Assembly: GCA_020630635.1 (NCBI GenBank)
Contig: JAHDBB010000006.1
Span: 1-37,335, forward strand
Direction: 5' to 3'
DNA from: Chitinophagales bacterium
Lineage (GTDB): Bacteria; Bacteroidota; Bacteroidia; Chitinophagales; UBA2359
Length of the DNA: 37,335 nucleotides
The notes under the pieces are model-generated. The model saw only the letters and a list, made by a program, of their open reading frames with translations, did no database searches and was not told the origin of the DNA. Of this stretch, positions 19,254-29,366 are shown one piece after another. Every line of letters begins with the position of its first letter. The first letter of the stretch is position 1. The position numbers and the translations under genes were made by a program.

Positions 19254-19859
19254 TTACTTCGAGTAAAGCTCGACTATCAACTGCTCCTTGATATTTTCTG
19301 GAATTTCTTGTCTTTGAGGAATAGCCAATAAGGTTCCTGACATTGAATCACGATTGAAATCTACCCAAGGAAATTGCTTACCTTTTTTGTTTAAAGACTC
19401 TTGGATAACCTTAAAATCTTTAGACTTTTCCCTGATACTGATGACATCGTTGATTTTGACACTAGCAGAAGGCACGTTGCATACACGCCCATTGAGAACA
19501 ATATGCTTGTGGCTTACTAACTGTCGTGCAGCTCTTCGAGAAGGAGCGAGTCCCATTCGAAAGACCACATTGTCAAGACGAGTTTCCAATAATTGGAGTA
19601 AGTTTTCACCTGTTACTCCTTGTCTTCTGTTGGCTTCTTTGAATAAGTTACGGAATTGACGTTCCAATACACCGTAGGTATATTTTGCTTTTTGCTTTTC
19701 TTTTAATTGCAAACCATAATCAGAAGGAGATTTTCTTCTTTTACCAGGTCCGTGTTGTCCTGGTGGGTAATTTTTTCTTTCGAAGCTCTTATCATATCCG
19801 AAGATGGCTTCGCCAAATTTTCTTGCAATTTTTGTCTTTGGACCTTTATATCTTGCCAT
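19254..19859 (-). CDS. rpsD: 30S ribosomal protein S4
   Basis: [51 protein letters not shown]. Confidence 0.98.
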   Translation of the reverse strand: MARYKGPKTKIARKFGEAIFGYDKSFERKNYPPGQHGPGKRRKSPSDYGLQLKEKQKAKYTYGVLERQFRNLFKEANRRQGVTGENLLQLLETRLDNVVFRMGLAPSRRAARQLVSHKHIVLNGRVCNVPSASVKINDVISIREKSKDFKVIQESLNKKGKQFPWVDFNRDSMSGTLLAIPQRQEIPENIKEQLIVELYSK

Positions 19860-19999
19860 TTTTTAAATTATTTTGCTGGACCTGGTAGTCTTTTTGATGC
19901 TACCTATTTACAAACGAAATGCCACCAATTGGAGTTGGCGGCGATTTTGAGTTTTAAAATTTAAATATTTAGGAATGAAATAGCTCCTAAAGCAAAGTA

Positions 20000-20398
20000 T
20001 TAGACTCTTCTTTTCTTTGGAGGACGACATCCATTGTGTGGTAACGGAGTAACATCTCGAATGACGGTTACTTCAATTCCTGAATTATTGATAGTACGGA
20101 TTGCTGACTCTCTTCCTGCACCTGGTCCTTTTACCAATACCTCTACTTTTCGCAAACCTGCGTCATACGCTGTTTTTGCTGCGTCACTTGCAGAAATTTG
20201 TGCTGCGTAAGGAGTATTTTTTTTGGAACCTCTAAATCCAGATTTACCCGCAGATGACCAAGAAATGACATCTCCTTTGGCATTGGTGATAGAAATGATA
20301 ATGTTGTTGAAGCTAGCTTTAATATAGGCTTTTCCTTCAGCAGTTACATGTACATTTCTTTTTTTGGCAGGGGTTCTTTTACCTTTTCCTTTTGCCAT
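20000..20398 (-). CDS. rpsK: 30S ribosomal protein S11
   Basis: [43 protein letters not shown]. Confidence 0.98.
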   Translation of the reverse strand: MAKGKGKRTPAKKRNVHVTAEGKAYIKASFNNIIISITNAKGDVISWSSAGKSGFRGSKKNTPYAAQISASDAAKTAYDAGLRKVEVLVKGPGAGRESAIRTINNSGIEVTVIRDVTPLPHNGCRPPKKRRV

Positions 20399-20420
20399 TT
20401 TATTTATTTTTTAATTGTGA

Positions 20421-20795
20421 TTACTTAACTGCTTTTTTCTTACCTGCAACTGTTTTACGCTTACCTTTTCTTTGTCTAGCGTTGGTACGTGTACGTTGCC
20501 CTCTTAATGGAAGCCCTTTTCTATGTCGGATACCTCTATAACAGCCGATGTCCATTAGACGCTTGATATTTAACTGAACCTCACTTCTAAGTTCACCTTC
20601 TACTTTGATATCACCAATTTCAGTTCTGATGTTGGTAATTTCTTCGTCAGTTAGGTCCCTTGCTTTTTTCTCAGGATCAATATCAGCAGCTTCTAATATT
20701 TGTAAGGCTGTAGTGTTTCCAATACCATATATATAGGTAAGGGCAATTTTGATTTTTTTGAACTTTGGTAAATCTATACCTGCAATACGTGCCAT
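20421..20795 (-). CDS. rpsM: 30S ribosomal protein S13
   Basis: [44 protein letters not shown]. Confidence 0.98.
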   Translation of the reverse strand: MARIAGIDLPKFKKIKIALTYIYGIGNTTALQILEAADIDPEKKARDLTDEEITNIRTEIGDIKVEGELRSEVQLNIKRLMDIGCYRGIRHRKGLPLRGQRTRTNARQRKGKRKTVAGKKKAVK

Positions 20796-20817
20796 AATCT
20801 ATCTTTTAGGTTGTTTT

Positions 20818-20934
20818 TTATCCTTGTCTTTGTTTGAAGCGAGGATTCTTTTTGTTAATGACATATAACTTGCCTTTTCTTTTTACCACTTTACAATCAG
20901 CGGTTCTTTTTTTTATAGATGCTCTTACTTTCAT
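20818..20934 (-). CDS. rpmJ: 50S ribosomal protein L36 (38 aa, below the ORF-track cut-off)
   Basis: Hand translation: [38 protein letters not shown]. Confidence 0.95.
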   Translation of the reverse strand: MKVRASIKKRTADCKVVKRKGKLYVINKKNPRFKQRQG

Positions 20935-20996
20935 GGCATGAAAAGTTTATACTGTTATTGTTTAAGCAATATCAGTCAATGATTTAATTTACTTTT

Positions 20997-21215
20997 TTAG
21001 CGATAACGGTAGGTAATTCTACCTTTTGTTAAGTCGTAAGGCGACATTTCTACAGCTACTTTATCACCTGGTAAGATTCTTATATAATGCAAACGCATTT
21101 TACCGGCGATATGAGAGAGAATCTCATGTCCATTTTCCAATCGTACTCGAAACTTGGCATTTCCTAAAGATTCAACAACGACTCCGTCTTGCTTTATTAC
21201 GTCCTGTTTACCCAT
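20997..21215 (-). CDS. infA: Translation initiation factor IF-1
   Basis: [41 protein letters not shown]. Confidence 0.98.
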   Translation of the reverse strand: MGKQDVIKQDGVVVESLGNAKFRVRLENGHEILSHIAGKMRLHYIRILPGDKVAVEMSPYDLTKGRITYRYR

Positions 21216-21234
21216 TTAATTTTTTTGTGGGGTG

Positions 21235-21242
21235 CAAAGATA
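21235..21242 (-). promoter_or_regulatory. Predicted Bacteroidota -7 element (TATCTTTG) upstream of infA
   Basis: TAnnTTTG in the map-infA gap with an upstream TTG ~21 nt away; suggests an internal promoter. Confidence 0.55.
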
Positions 21243-21248
21243 ATAAAA

Positions 21249-22049
21249 TTATATAACTTCTGACAATTCTATATTACTTTTAATTGCCGCTTCTGTATAT
21301 TCAAAGGTTGAAAGAATGTCTGCTTGGTTGGGTTGTACTGCTACCGTATGCTCAAAATGGGCAGATGGTTTGCCGTCTCTGGTTGCGATGGTCCATCCAT
21401 CTGCCAACTGTTCGATGTGTCTTCTCCCCATATTGACCATTGGTTCTATAGCGATAACCAGACCTTTTTTCAGTCTTATTCCTGAACCTTTTTTACCATA
21501 ATTGGGAACTTCGGGACTTTCATGTAATTGTCTTCCAACTCCATGTCCAACTAGTTCTCTCACAATTCCATAACGATGTTTTCTTCCTGCATATTCTTGT
21601 ATGGCATTAGAAACATCTCCTATGTTATTGCCAACAATGGCTTTCTCAATTCCTTTATAAAGAGCTTCTTTGGTTACTCTCAACAGTTTCATGATCTCTT
21701 CTTTGACTTCTCCTACACAATAGGTATAAGCAGAATCACCATAAAAGCTGTTTTTTACTACTCCACAGTCTATAGAGATAATGTCTCCTTCTCTTAGTTC
21801 TCGCTTGCTAGGCATCCCATGAACCACATGCTCATTAACAGAAATACAAAGGGTATAAGGAAACCCTCTATATCCTTTGAATCCCGGCACGCCTCCCATA
21901 TCTCTAATATAGGATTCAGCGATTTGATCTAATTGCAGTGTTGTAATGCCTGGTCGAATGACCTTAGCAACTTCTGCATGAGTTCGAGAGACAAGAAGAT
22001 TGCTTTCTCGAAGCAACTCTATTTCTTCAGGTGTTTTGTAGTAAATCAT
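21249..22049 (-). CDS. map: Type I methionine aminopeptidase
   Basis: ISVNEHVVHGMPSKRELREGDIISIDCGV; GHGVGRQLHESPEVPN; AIEPMVNMG. Confidence 0.97.
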   Translation of the reverse strand: MIYYKTPEEIELLRESNLLVSRTHAEVAKVIRPGITTLQLDQIAESYIRDMGGVPGFKGYRGFPYTLCISVNEHVVHGMPSKRELREGDIISIDCGVVKNSFYGDSAYTYCVGEVKEEIMKLLRVTKEALYKGIEKAIVGNNIGDVSNAIQEYAGRKHRYGIVRELVGHGVGRQLHESPEVPNYGKKGSGIRLKKGLVIAIEPMVNMGRRHIEQLADGWTIATRDGKPSAHFEHTVAVQPNQADILSTFEYTEAAIKSNIELSEVI

Positions 22050-22079
22050 AACTCTTTAACACAGCGACTATATAAAGGT

Positions 22080-23429
22080 TTAAACACTTGCACCAACAGC
22101 TCCACTGGCTCTACCCTTGATACGGGTTCCTCCTTTCATTAACCCATCATAGTGACGCATTAATAAGTGGCTTTCAATTTGTTGTAAAGTATCCAATACA
22201 ACTGCTACTAAAATTAATAAGGACGTTCCTCCAAAGAAATCGGCAAAACGAGGATTGACTCCTGCCATGTTAGCAAATACAGGTAAAATCGCAATGATAC
22301 CCAATGCAATCGCTCCTGGTAAAGTTATTTTAGAAAGAACATTATCAATAAAATCTGCTGTGCTTTTTCCAGGCTTTACACCAGGAATAAATCCATTGTT
22401 ACGTTTCATGTCCTCTGCCATCTGATTCGGATTAATGATCAAGGCAGTATAGAAGTAAGTAAATAATACAACTAAGATAAAAAACAGTGCATTGTACCAG
22501 AAAGAATAATAGTACTCACCTGTTGCCAGACTTTGACCAATAGCTGATTCTGGTGCTAATTGTCCTACAAAAGAAGGAATGAACATCAATGCTTGTGCAA
22601 AGATGATTGGCATCACACCAGATGCATTGACTCTTAATGGAATAAATTGTCGTACACCGCCATATTGTTTATTTCCAACGATTCTTCTTGCGTACTCTAC
22701 AGGAATTCTACGAACCCCTTGAATCAATAATACCGTCACAAATACGATGGCAACAAAGATGGCTATTTCTATCAAGAAGAAGATCAGTCCTCCACCTCCA
22801 CCAGCGAGTTTACTTTGTAATTCTGCAGATAATCCAAATGGTAAATTGGCGATAATACCAATCATAATCAATAAGGAAATACCATTACCAATACCTCTAT
22901 CAGTGATTTTTTCACCCAACCACATACAAAATACGGTTCCTGCTGTTAATACAATCATCGTAGAAACGGCAAAAAGGAATTTTGATGGGATTACAATTGC
23001 ATTACCTGCGATAGAATTAAGGAAGGTGATGTATCCAATACCTTGTACCGCAGTAACAATGATCGTGAGATAACGAGTCATTTGAGTGATCTTCCGTCTT
23101 CCGCTTTCTCCTTCTTTTTGGAGTTTTTGGAAGTAAGGGACTGCTAATGTTAGGAGCTGTACAGCAATAGATGCCGAGATATAAGGCATGATTCCTAATG
23201 CAAAAACAGAGGCTCTTGTAAAAGATCCTCCCACAAACATATTCAGAATCCCTAATAATCCTCCTTGTCCTTGTGCTTGCAAGTCACCAAGTGCATTAGG
23301 GTCAATACCTGGCAAAACAATAAATGAGCCAATACGGTATATTAATACGAGACCCAAGGTATAAATTATTTTATTCCTTAGGTCTTCAATTTTCCAAATA
23401 TTTTTTAAGGTTTCTATCAGTTTGTTCAT
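22080..23429 (-). CDS. secY: Protein translocase subunit SecY
   Basis: 449 aa polytopic protein; LGIMPYISASIAVQLL, LGEKITDRGIGNGISL, FIPGVKPGKSTADF. Confidence 0.98.
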   Translation of the reverse strand: MNKLIETLKNIWKIEDLRNKIIYTLGLVLIYRIGSFIVLPGIDPNALGDLQAQGQGGLLGILNMFVGGSFTRASVFALGIMPYISASIAVQLLTLAVPYFQKLQKEGESGRRKITQMTRYLTIIVTAVQGIGYITFLNSIAGNAIVIPSKFLFAVSTMIVLTAGTVFCMWLGEKITDRGIGNGISLLIMIGIIANLPFGLSAELQSKLAGGGGGLIFFLIEIAIFVAIVFVTVLLIQGVRRIPVEYARRIVGNKQYGGVRQFIPLRVNASGVMPIIFAQALMFIPSFVGQLAPESAIGQSLATGEYYYSFWYNALFFILVVLFTYFYTALIINPNQMAEDMKRNNGFIPGVKPGKSTADFIDNVLSKITLPGAIALGIIAILPVFANMAGVNPRFADFFGGTSLLILVAVVLDTLQQIESHLLMRHYDGLMKGGTRIKGRASGAVGASV

Positions 23430-23547
23430 AACACTATATTCAAGCTATTCTAAGATATTGTAGAACATTTGCTAAACAATATCTAAGAGACATTTAGTTC
23501 AATTAATTAGCAATATACACACAAAAGTCTTCAAAATAGCAAGTTTA

Positions 23548-23994
23548 TCATAATAATTCAAGAGAACCTCCTGCTTTTTCGATAGCCTCTTTTGCAGAAG
23601 CACTACAAGCATGAACTTTGAAGGTAATAGCAGATTTTAACTCTCCTCTACCCAATATTTTTATTTTATGGTTTTTGCCAACGATTTTTAATTCTCTTAA
23701 TTTTTCAAAAGAAAATTCAGAGATACTATGTTTGTCAGCTAATTTTTGGACAGAATCCAAGTTTAAACCGAGATACTCTACCCGATTGATATTTTTAAAA
23801 CCTCTTTTGGGTACTCTTCTTTGAAGAGGCATTTGACCTCCCTCAAAACCTCTTTTTCTTGAGTAACCAGAACGAGATTTTGCACCTTTGTGTCCACGTG
23901 TTGATGTTCCACCTCTGGTTGAACCTTGTCCACGTCCCACTCTTTTCTTTTTTTTGACAGAGCCTTTGGCTGGCTTCAGTGTATGTAATTCCAT
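23548..23994 (-). CDS. rplO: 50S ribosomal protein L15
   Basis: [43 protein letters not shown]. Confidence 0.98.
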   Translation of the reverse strand: MELHTLKPAKGSVKKKKRVGRGQGSTRGGTSTRGHKGAKSRSGYSRKRGFEGGQMPLQRRVPKRGFKNINRVEYLGLNLDSVQKLADKHSISEFSFEKLRELKIVGKNHKIKILGRGELKSAITFKVHACSASAKEAIEKAGGSLELL

Positions 23995-24014
23995 GACTTG
24001 CTTTGTTAAAAAAA

Positions 24015-24194
24015 TTAAACTTCTTCTACTTTGACAAGGTGTTCTACTTTGCGAATCATACCTTGTACCGCATCATTAAGCTCTTTTTCGGTAGTCATAC
24101 CGATTTTTCTCAAGCCAAGTGCTTCCATCGTTCTTTTTTGTCTTTTAGGACGATCTATTATGCTTTTGACTTGTGTTATTTTTACTTTACCCAT
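24015..24194 (-). CDS. rpmD: 50S ribosomal protein L30 (59 aa, below the ORF-track cut-off)
   Basis: Hand translation: [59 protein letters not shown]. Confidence 0.95.
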   Translation of the reverse strand: MGKVKITQVKSIIDRPKRQKRTMEALGLRKIGMTTEKELNDAVQGMIRKVEHLVKVEEV

Positions 24195-24261
24195 TGTCTA
24201 ATGTTTTTGTTACACCTATAGATAATAATGTGATATACACTGTTAGAATTAATACTTTTTT

Positions 24262-24381
24262 TAGGAGCGAATATTTGGGTGCTTTGTCGTAATGGAAAGT
24301 CCCGCTATCCGTTCTTATTGCTGTTGCTTTTCTGCAATATAACCCAACGCACACACAGCAATACCACTGCTATCGGGGCTA
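24262..24381 (-). repeat. Dispersed structured element, copy 7
   Basis: AGGAGCGAA...AAGTCCCGCTATCCGTTCTTATTGCTGT...ACAGCAATACCACTGCTATCGGGGCTA; stem TATTGCTGT/ACAGCAATA. Confidence 0.88.
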
Positions 24382-24444
24382 TTTTGCATAGTCTCAACCT
24401 CTATCCCAAAACCATGTAATTGTTCTAAAGTTTATATCAAAAGA

Positions 24445-24984
24445 TTAGTCATCTTTGGCGGTATAAACTTTATTAAGGCTAATACCTCGTGTTTTGGCAA
24501 TAACAAAAGGATCTCTCAACTTAGATAGAGCATCCATTGTAGCTTTGATAACATTGTGAGGATTGGAAGATCCCAGAGATTTAGCAATTACATCTGTCAC
24601 ACCAGCACATTCCAAAACAGCACGCATTGCACCTCCTGCAATTACTCCTGTTCCTTTTGATGCAGGACGTAATAATACTTTTCCAGCACCATATTTACCG
24701 TGTTGACGATGTGGGATAGTTCCTTCGTGCAAAGGGACTTTTACCATACCACGAGAAGCTTCTTCTTTTCCTTTGTTGATTGCTTCAACTACCTCACGTG
24801 CTTTACCAAGTCCGTGTCCTACTTTACCTTTACCATCTCCTACTACTACAATAGCAGAAAAACTAAAGGTACGTCCACCTTTGGTTACTTTTGCAACACG
24901 ATTGATGGCAACAACTTTGTCTTTGAGGTCGGAATCGCCTCTTTTGTTGTCTTTTCTCTGGTTTCTTTTCTGATCTCTTTTCAC
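24445..24984 (-). CDS. rpsE: 30S ribosomal protein S5
   Basis: [44 protein letters not shown]. Confidence 0.98.
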   Translation of the reverse strand: MKRDQKRNQRKDNKRGDSDLKDKVVAINRVAKVTKGGRTFSFSAIVVVGDGKGKVGHGLGKAREVVEAINKGKEEASRGMVKVPLHEGTIPHRQHGKYGAGKVLLRPASKGTGVIAGGAMRAVLECAGVTDVIAKSLGSSNPHNVIKATMDALSKLRDPFVIAKTRGISLNKVYTAKDD

Positions 24985-24999
24985 TTGATTTTATTTTGG

Positions 25000-25347
25000 T
25001 TAAAATACTAGTCCTGCCTCTCTTGCTCCTTCTGCTAAAGCTTTGACTCGTCCGTGATATAAGTATCCACTTCTATCAAACAAAATATTTTCGATACCCG
25101 CAGCTTTGGCTTTGCTTCCGAGGGCTTTTCCAACTTCTTTAGCTATTTCAACTTTTGTGCCAGAAGCACCTACAGCTTTTGAATCGGTAGCAACTAAGGT
25201 GTGTCCTGCTAAATCATCAATGATTTGGGCATAGATTTCTTTGTTGCTTCGGAATATAGCAAGTCGAGGACGTTGAGACGTTCCTTCAATTTTGTTTCTA
25301 ATTTTATAGCGAATTTTTCGTCTTCTTTCTACTTTTTTAGAAGCCAT
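25000..25347 (-). CDS. rplR: 50S ribosomal protein L18 (start chosen at [17 protein letters not shown])
   Basis: [32 protein letters not shown]; the upstream extension in the ORF track runs to the edge of the dispersed element and looks spurious. Confidence 0.95.
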   Translation of the reverse strand: MASKKVERRRKIRYKIRNKIEGTSQRPRLAIFRSNKEIYAQIIDDLAGHTLVATDSKAVGASGTKVEIAKEVGKALGSKAKAAGIENILFDRSGYLYHGRVKALAEGAREAGLVF

Positions 25348-25410
25348 TTTTAATTGTATTTTGTTGATATTGATTTTTGATCTGGCACTAAGCAGTACTA
25401 TCCTATCCAA

Positions 25411-25528
25411 CTAGACCCGATAGTAGTGGTATTCGTGTGGAAGCGTTGGCTACCTAAAACGTTGGCGACACGAATAAGAACGGATAGCGGGGAGATCCAA
25501 CACGATGAAATACGGACTGTTCTCTCCT
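25411..25528 (+). repeat. Dispersed structured element, copy 8
   Basis: TAGACCCGATAGTAGTGGTATTCGTGT...ACACGAATAAGAACGGATAGCGGGGAGA...TTCTCTCC; stem TATTCGTGT/ACACGAATA. Confidence 0.88.
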
Positions 25529-25607
25529 CCAGATTTTTTTAGAATACGTAATGATAAAAAAACAACTTCCGCATTTTAACTGTGATACTTTCCAATGTAT
25601 TTCCGAG

Positions 25608-25712
25608 ATGTCGGACCAGTTCAAAAGCCTCGTCTTAGCCCTGCTATGCCGAAACGTCGGACCGCTCCGTTTTTTGTCGAGTCGTCGAACCGCTCTCCAT
25701 CAAAAAGTCTCT
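25608..25712 (-). repeat. Second short dispersed repeat, copy C (diverged, with internal GC-rich repeats)
   Basis: Reverse complement contains CATAGCAGGGCTAAGACGAGGCTTTTGAAC, preceded by GAGACTTTTTGATGGAG. Confidence 0.55.
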
Positions 25713-25765
25713 TTGTTACAAATGAGGAATTTATTATTTAACCATTACTAAAGAAAAAAGAAGGA

Positions 25766-26320
25766 TTATGAAGCAGCCGTTTTACCTTGTTTTCTTCTAA
25801 GCTCTTCTCCTTTAAATTTGATACCTTTTCCTTTGTATGGTTCTGGCTTTCTAAAGGCTCTAATTTTGGCAGCAACCTGTCCAATAAGTTGTTTGTCAAC
25901 GCCTTCAAGAACAATAATAGGGTTTTTACCTTTTTCAGATATTGTCTCCAACTTTAACTCATTGGGTACCATAAAGTAAATAGGGTGTGAATATCCTACT
26001 TGAATTTCTAATAGGTTGCCTGTATTGTTGGCACGATAACCAACTCCAACCAACTCTAGTTCTTTTTTGTAACCTTGAGAAACTCCTATGACCATGTTAT
26101 TGATAAGGGCCCTGTAAAGTCCATGAAGAGAACGGTGTCTTTTCTGGTCAGTAGGACGAGCAACATTTAACACTCCGTCTTCGATTTTGAGAGAAATGTC
26201 TGGATCAATGGCTTGTTTAAGTTCTCCTTTTGCACCTTTGACTGTAACTGTATTAGAATCATCTACGTTGATGGTCACACCAGCCGGTATATTGATGGGT
26301 GCTTTTCCTATTCTAGACAT
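25766..26320 (-). CDS. rplF: 50S ribosomal protein L6 (start chosen at MSRIGKAPI)
   Basis: MSRIGKAPINIPAGVTI; PEPYKGKGIKFKGEELRRKQGK. Confidence 0.97.
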   Translation of the reverse strand: MSRIGKAPINIPAGVTINVDDSNTVTVKGAKGELKQAIDPDISLKIEDGVLNVARPTDQKRHRSLHGLYRALINNMVIGVSQGYKKELELVGVGYRANNTGNLLEIQVGYSHPIYFMVPNELKLETISEKGKNPIIVLEGVDKQLIGQVAAKIRAFRKPEPYKGKGIKFKGEELRRKQGKTAAS

Positions 26321-26342
26321 ACGCTTATTTTTAGACAAAAAA

Positions 26343-26368
26343 CAATTCACTATACAAAAAGTGAATTG
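26343..26368 (-). terminator. Terminator/attenuator-like hairpin between rpsH and rplF
   Basis: CAATTCACT/AGTGAATTG 9-bp perfect stem, 8-nt loop; followed by T6 on the minus strand. Confidence 0.6.
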
Positions 26369-26386
26369 CTCTTTACTGTTTTTATT

Positions 26387-26794
26387 TTAGTAGATAGTAC
26401 AAAGTACTTCACCTCCTACCTTTAGTGATCTTGCTTCTTTGCCAGTCATCACACCAGAAGAAGTAGAGATAATAGCAATCCCTAATCCATTGATAACTCT
26501 TGGTATTTTATCAGACTTCGTAAATTGACGTAAACCTGGCCTACTTACCCTTTCGATCTTGGTAATTGCTGATTTTTTTGTAAAAGGATCATACTTTAAG
26601 GCAATTTTGATTACTCCTTGATTATTGGGAGTATCTTCAAATTTATAGCGAAAGATGTATCCTTGCTCGTAAAGAATTTCAGTCATTCTTTTTTTGAGAT
26701 TCGATGCAGGAATTTCGACGATTCGGTGGTTGGCTAAGATAGCATTTCGAATCCGTGTCAAATAATCTGCAATTGGATCTGTCACTGCTGACAT
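26387..26794 (-). CDS. rpsH: 30S ribosomal protein S8
   Basis: DPIADYLTRIRNA; GIAIISTSSGVMTGKEARSLKVGGEVLCTIY. Confidence 0.98.
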   Translation of the reverse strand: MSAVTDPIADYLTRIRNAILANHRIVEIPASNLKKRMTEILYEQGYIFRYKFEDTPNNQGVIKIALKYDPFTKKSAITKIERVSRPGLRQFTKSDKIPRVINGLGIAIISTSSGVMTGKEARSLKVGGEVLCTIY

Positions 26795-26828
26795 ACTTTT
26801 TTCTTTTTATTTGTACAACTAATGATTT

Positions 26829-27098
26829 TTACCAACTTGCTTTGGTCATTCCTGGAATTTTGCCTGCAAGTGCTAGTTTTCTCAAAGCTACTCTTGAGAT
26901 ACCAAAGTAACGTACATAGCCTTTGGGACGACCTGTGAGACGACAACGGTTATGTAATCTTACAGGAGAGGCATTTTTGGGTAATCTATCCAATCCTTCA
27001 TAGTCTCCTGCTGCTTTGAGTGCTGCTCTTTTTTCAGCATATTTTTTGACAAGTCTTTGTCTTTTTCTTTCTCGTGCTTTTACTGCTTCTCTAGCCAT
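26829..27098 (-). CDS. rpsN: 30S ribosomal protein S14
   Basis: [48 protein letters not shown]. Confidence 0.98.
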   Translation of the reverse strand: MAREAVKARERKRQRLVKKYAEKRAALKAAGDYEGLDRLPKNASPVRLHNRCRLTGRPKGYVRYFGISRVALRKLALAGKIPGMTKASW

Positions 27099-27103
27099 AG
27101 CGA

Positions 27104-27667
27104 TTAAGAATTTTGGTTTTTAAAAGGCATACCCAATGCTTTGAGTAAGGCAAACGCTTCAGCATCAGTTGGGGCTGAAGTAACAAAGGTAACATCCATT
27201 CCTGTGATTCGAGAAATTTTGTCGATATTAATTTCAGGAAAGATAATCTGTTCGGTAATCCCCATGCTGTAATTACCTCTACCATCGAAGCTCTTATCAT
27301 TGACTCCTCTAAAGTCTCTTACACGAGGTAATGCAACGGCTAAAAGTCTATCAAGAAATTCCCACATACGGTCTTTACGAAGAGTCACTCTTACCCCAAT
27401 AGGCATTCCCTCTCTTAATTTGAAGTTAGAGACAGATTTTTTGGCAATGGTTGGGAGTGCTTTTTGCCCCGTGATGGCGGTCATTTCTTTGACTGCAACA
27501 TCGACCATTTTTTTGTCTTGAGTTGCAGCTCCAAGTCCTTGATTCAAACAAATCTTTTGAAGACGAGGTACTTGCATGATGCTTTTGTAGCTAAACTGTT
27601 CCATAAGAGCAGGAACGATTTCTTGCTCATATTTGGATTGTAATCTTGTTTTATTCTTCTTTTCCAT
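27104..27667 (-). CDS. rplE: 50S ribosomal protein L5
   Basis: [45 protein letters not shown]; start overlaps the rplX 3' end by 17 nt. Confidence 0.98.
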   Translation of the reverse strand: MEKKNKTRLQSKYEQEIVPALMEQFSYKSIMQVPRLQKICLNQGLGAATQDKKMVDVAVKEMTAITGQKALPTIAKKSVSNFKLREGMPIGVRVTLRKDRMWEFLDRLLAVALPRVRDFRGVNDKSFDGRGNYSMGITEQIIFPEINIDKISRITGMDVTFVTSAPTDAEAFALLKALGMPFKNQNS

Positions 27668-28022
27668 TTTCTTCTATATTTCCATTAATTATCGCTCCTG
27701 TTTTTTTAGAATAACGAACCATTCTTCCATTCTCTCCTTTTTTTCTACCTGTACGTGTAGTTTCGTTTGTTGCTGGATCGACTAACATTAAATTTGAGAT
27801 ATGGATAGTTCCCTCTTTTTCAATTCGTCCTCCTTCTGTTTCTTCACTACGAGCTTTGGTATGCTTCGTAATCATGTTGGCACCTTCTACGATTGCACGA
27901 TATTTTTTTCGATCTACTTTTAGGACCTTGCCAACCGTACCTCTTGAGTTGCCGCTAAGGACTTTAACGGTATCTCCTGATTTGATGTGAAACTTAAAAT
28001 TATTTTGCGTCTTCTTTTTCAT
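27651..28022 (-). CDS. rplX: 50S ribosomal protein L24
   Basis: [28 protein letters not shown]. Confidence 0.97.
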   Translation of the reverse strand: MKKKTQNNFKFHIKSGDTVKVLSGNSRGTVGKVLKVDRKKYRAIVEGANMITKHTKARSEETEGGRIEKEGTIHISNLMLVDPATNETTRTGRKKGENGRMVRYSKKTGAIINGNIEENGKEE

Positions 28023-28033
28023 GACTTTATGAT

Positions 28034-28402
28034 TTAAAGAACTTCAGGAGCTAAAGAAACGATTTTCATGTATTCACGCTCTCTTAGTTCTCTGGCAACA
28101 GGACCAAAGATACGAGTTCCTCTAGGTTCATCTTGAGTATTAAGTAAAACGACTGCATTGTCGTCAAATCGGATATATGAGCCATCTTTTCTTCGTACTT
28201 CTTTTCGTGTACGAACGATGACGGCAGGTGAGACGGCTCCTTTTTTGACACCTCCCCCTGGTGCAGCATCTTTGACGGCGACAATAATTTTGTCCCCTAG
28301 AGAAGCATATCGTCTTCCTGTACCACCAAGTACACGAATACAAAGCACTTCTTTGGCACCGCTGTTATCGGCAACTCTTAGCCTAGATTCTTGTTGTATC
28401 AT
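28034..28402 (-). CDS. rplN: 50S ribosomal protein L14
   Basis: [27 protein letters not shown]. Confidence 0.98.
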   Translation of the reverse strand: MIQQESRLRVADNSGAKEVLCIRVLGGTGRRYASLGDKIIVAVKDAAPGGGVKKGAVSPAVIVRTRKEVRRKDGSYIRFDDNAVVLLNTQDEPRGTRIFGPVARELREREYMKIVSLAPEVL

Positions 28403-28662
28403 TATTTTGCTCTTTCAATGATTTCGACTAATCTCCAGGTTTTTCTTTTGCTTAATGGCCTGGTTTCCATTATTTTAACGGTATCTCCTATGTTGCACTC
28501 GTTTTTTTCATCATGCGCAGCAAACTTTTTGGTTTTCTTGATGAATTTGCCGTACATAGGGTGCATTACTTTACGTTCCACAGTAACTGTAATGGTTTTA
28601 TCCATTTTATCACTAGTAACGATACCGATACGAGACTTTCGGAGTTTTCTTTGTTCTGACAT
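28402..28662 (-). CDS. rpsQ: 30S ribosomal protein S17
   Basis: [29 protein letters not shown]. Confidence 0.97.
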   Translation of the reverse strand: MSEQRKLRKSRIGIVTSDKMDKTITVTVERKVMHPMYGKFIKKTKKFAAHDEKNECNIGDTVKIMETRPLSKRKTWRLVEIIERAK

Positions 28663-28669
28663 TTGGAAT

Positions 28670-28888
28670 TTATTTTTTTGCTGCTATTTCTCTTGCTCTC
28701 AATTCAGTGTTGATACGAGCAATATTTCTACGCATTTCTTTGAATTGGTTGAAGTTAGCTATTTTGACAGCGGCATGGTTGAAACGTGCCTTTTGATATT
28801 CGCTAGCGTCTTCTTTCAACTTACTTTCCAATTCTTGGACAGAAAGTGCTTTCAACTCTTCTGAGGTGTATTTTGTTATGTTATCCAT
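28670..28888 (-). CDS. rpmC: 50S ribosomal protein L29
   Basis: 72 aa between rplP and rps[20 protein letters not shown]. Confidence 0.95.
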   Translation of the reverse strand: MDNITKYTSEELKALSVQELESKLKEDASEYQKARFNHAAVKIANFNQFKEMRRNIARINTELRAREIAAKK

Positions 28889-28897
28889 TTTCTTATA

Positions 28898-29323
28898 TTA
28901 ATTAGTTTCAACATAATCTCTTCTGACGACAAACTTCGCTTTTACAGGAAGTTTTTGGGCCGCTAATCTGAAGGCTTCTTCTGCGATAGCAGATGGAACC
29001 CCTTCTGCTTCAAACATAATGGTACCAGGTTTGACTACGGCTACCCATCTGTCAGGAGCTCCTTTACCCTTACCCATACGTACTTCGGCAGGTTTTTTCG
29101 TTAATGGTTTATCCGGAAAGATGCGAATCCAAACTTTACCTTCCCTTTTCATATAACGAGTCATAGCAACACGAGCAGCTTCTATGGTTTTGGCCGAGAT
29201 GAATCCTGTTCCTAATGATTTAAGTCCAAATGAACCAAAAGCAATGGTTGCTCCACGCCCTGCAACACCTTTAACTTTTCCTTTTTGTTGCCTTCTGTAT
29301 TTTGTTCTTTTTGGCTGTAACAT
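28898..29323 (-). CDS. rplP: 50S ribosomal protein L16
   Basis: [43 protein letters not shown]. Confidence 0.98.
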   Translation of the reverse strand: MLQPKRTKYRRQQKGKVKGVAGRGATIAFGSFGLKSLGTGFISAKTIEAARVAMTRYMKREGKVWIRIFPDKPLTKKPAEVRMGKGKGAPDRWVAVVKPGTIMFEAEGVPSAIAEEAFRLAAQKLPVKAKFVVRRDYVETN

Positions 29324-29366
29324 AACTTTTTATTTTAACAACTAGTGTTGTTAGATTATCATAAAA

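Noticed and set aside
25348-25410. Extended N-terminus of L18 ([21 protein letters not shown]...)
   Set aside because: L18 homology begins at [10 protein letters not shown]; the extension is intergenic sequence next to element copy 8.
26321-26350. Extended N-terminus of L6 (MNCFLSKNKR...)
   Set aside because: The canonical start is MSRIGKAPI; the extension overlaps the hairpin region.
27651-27667. rplX/rplE 17-nt overlap as a frameshift or sequencing error
   Set aside because: Both proteins are intact with canonical starts and ends; short overlaps are normal in this operon.
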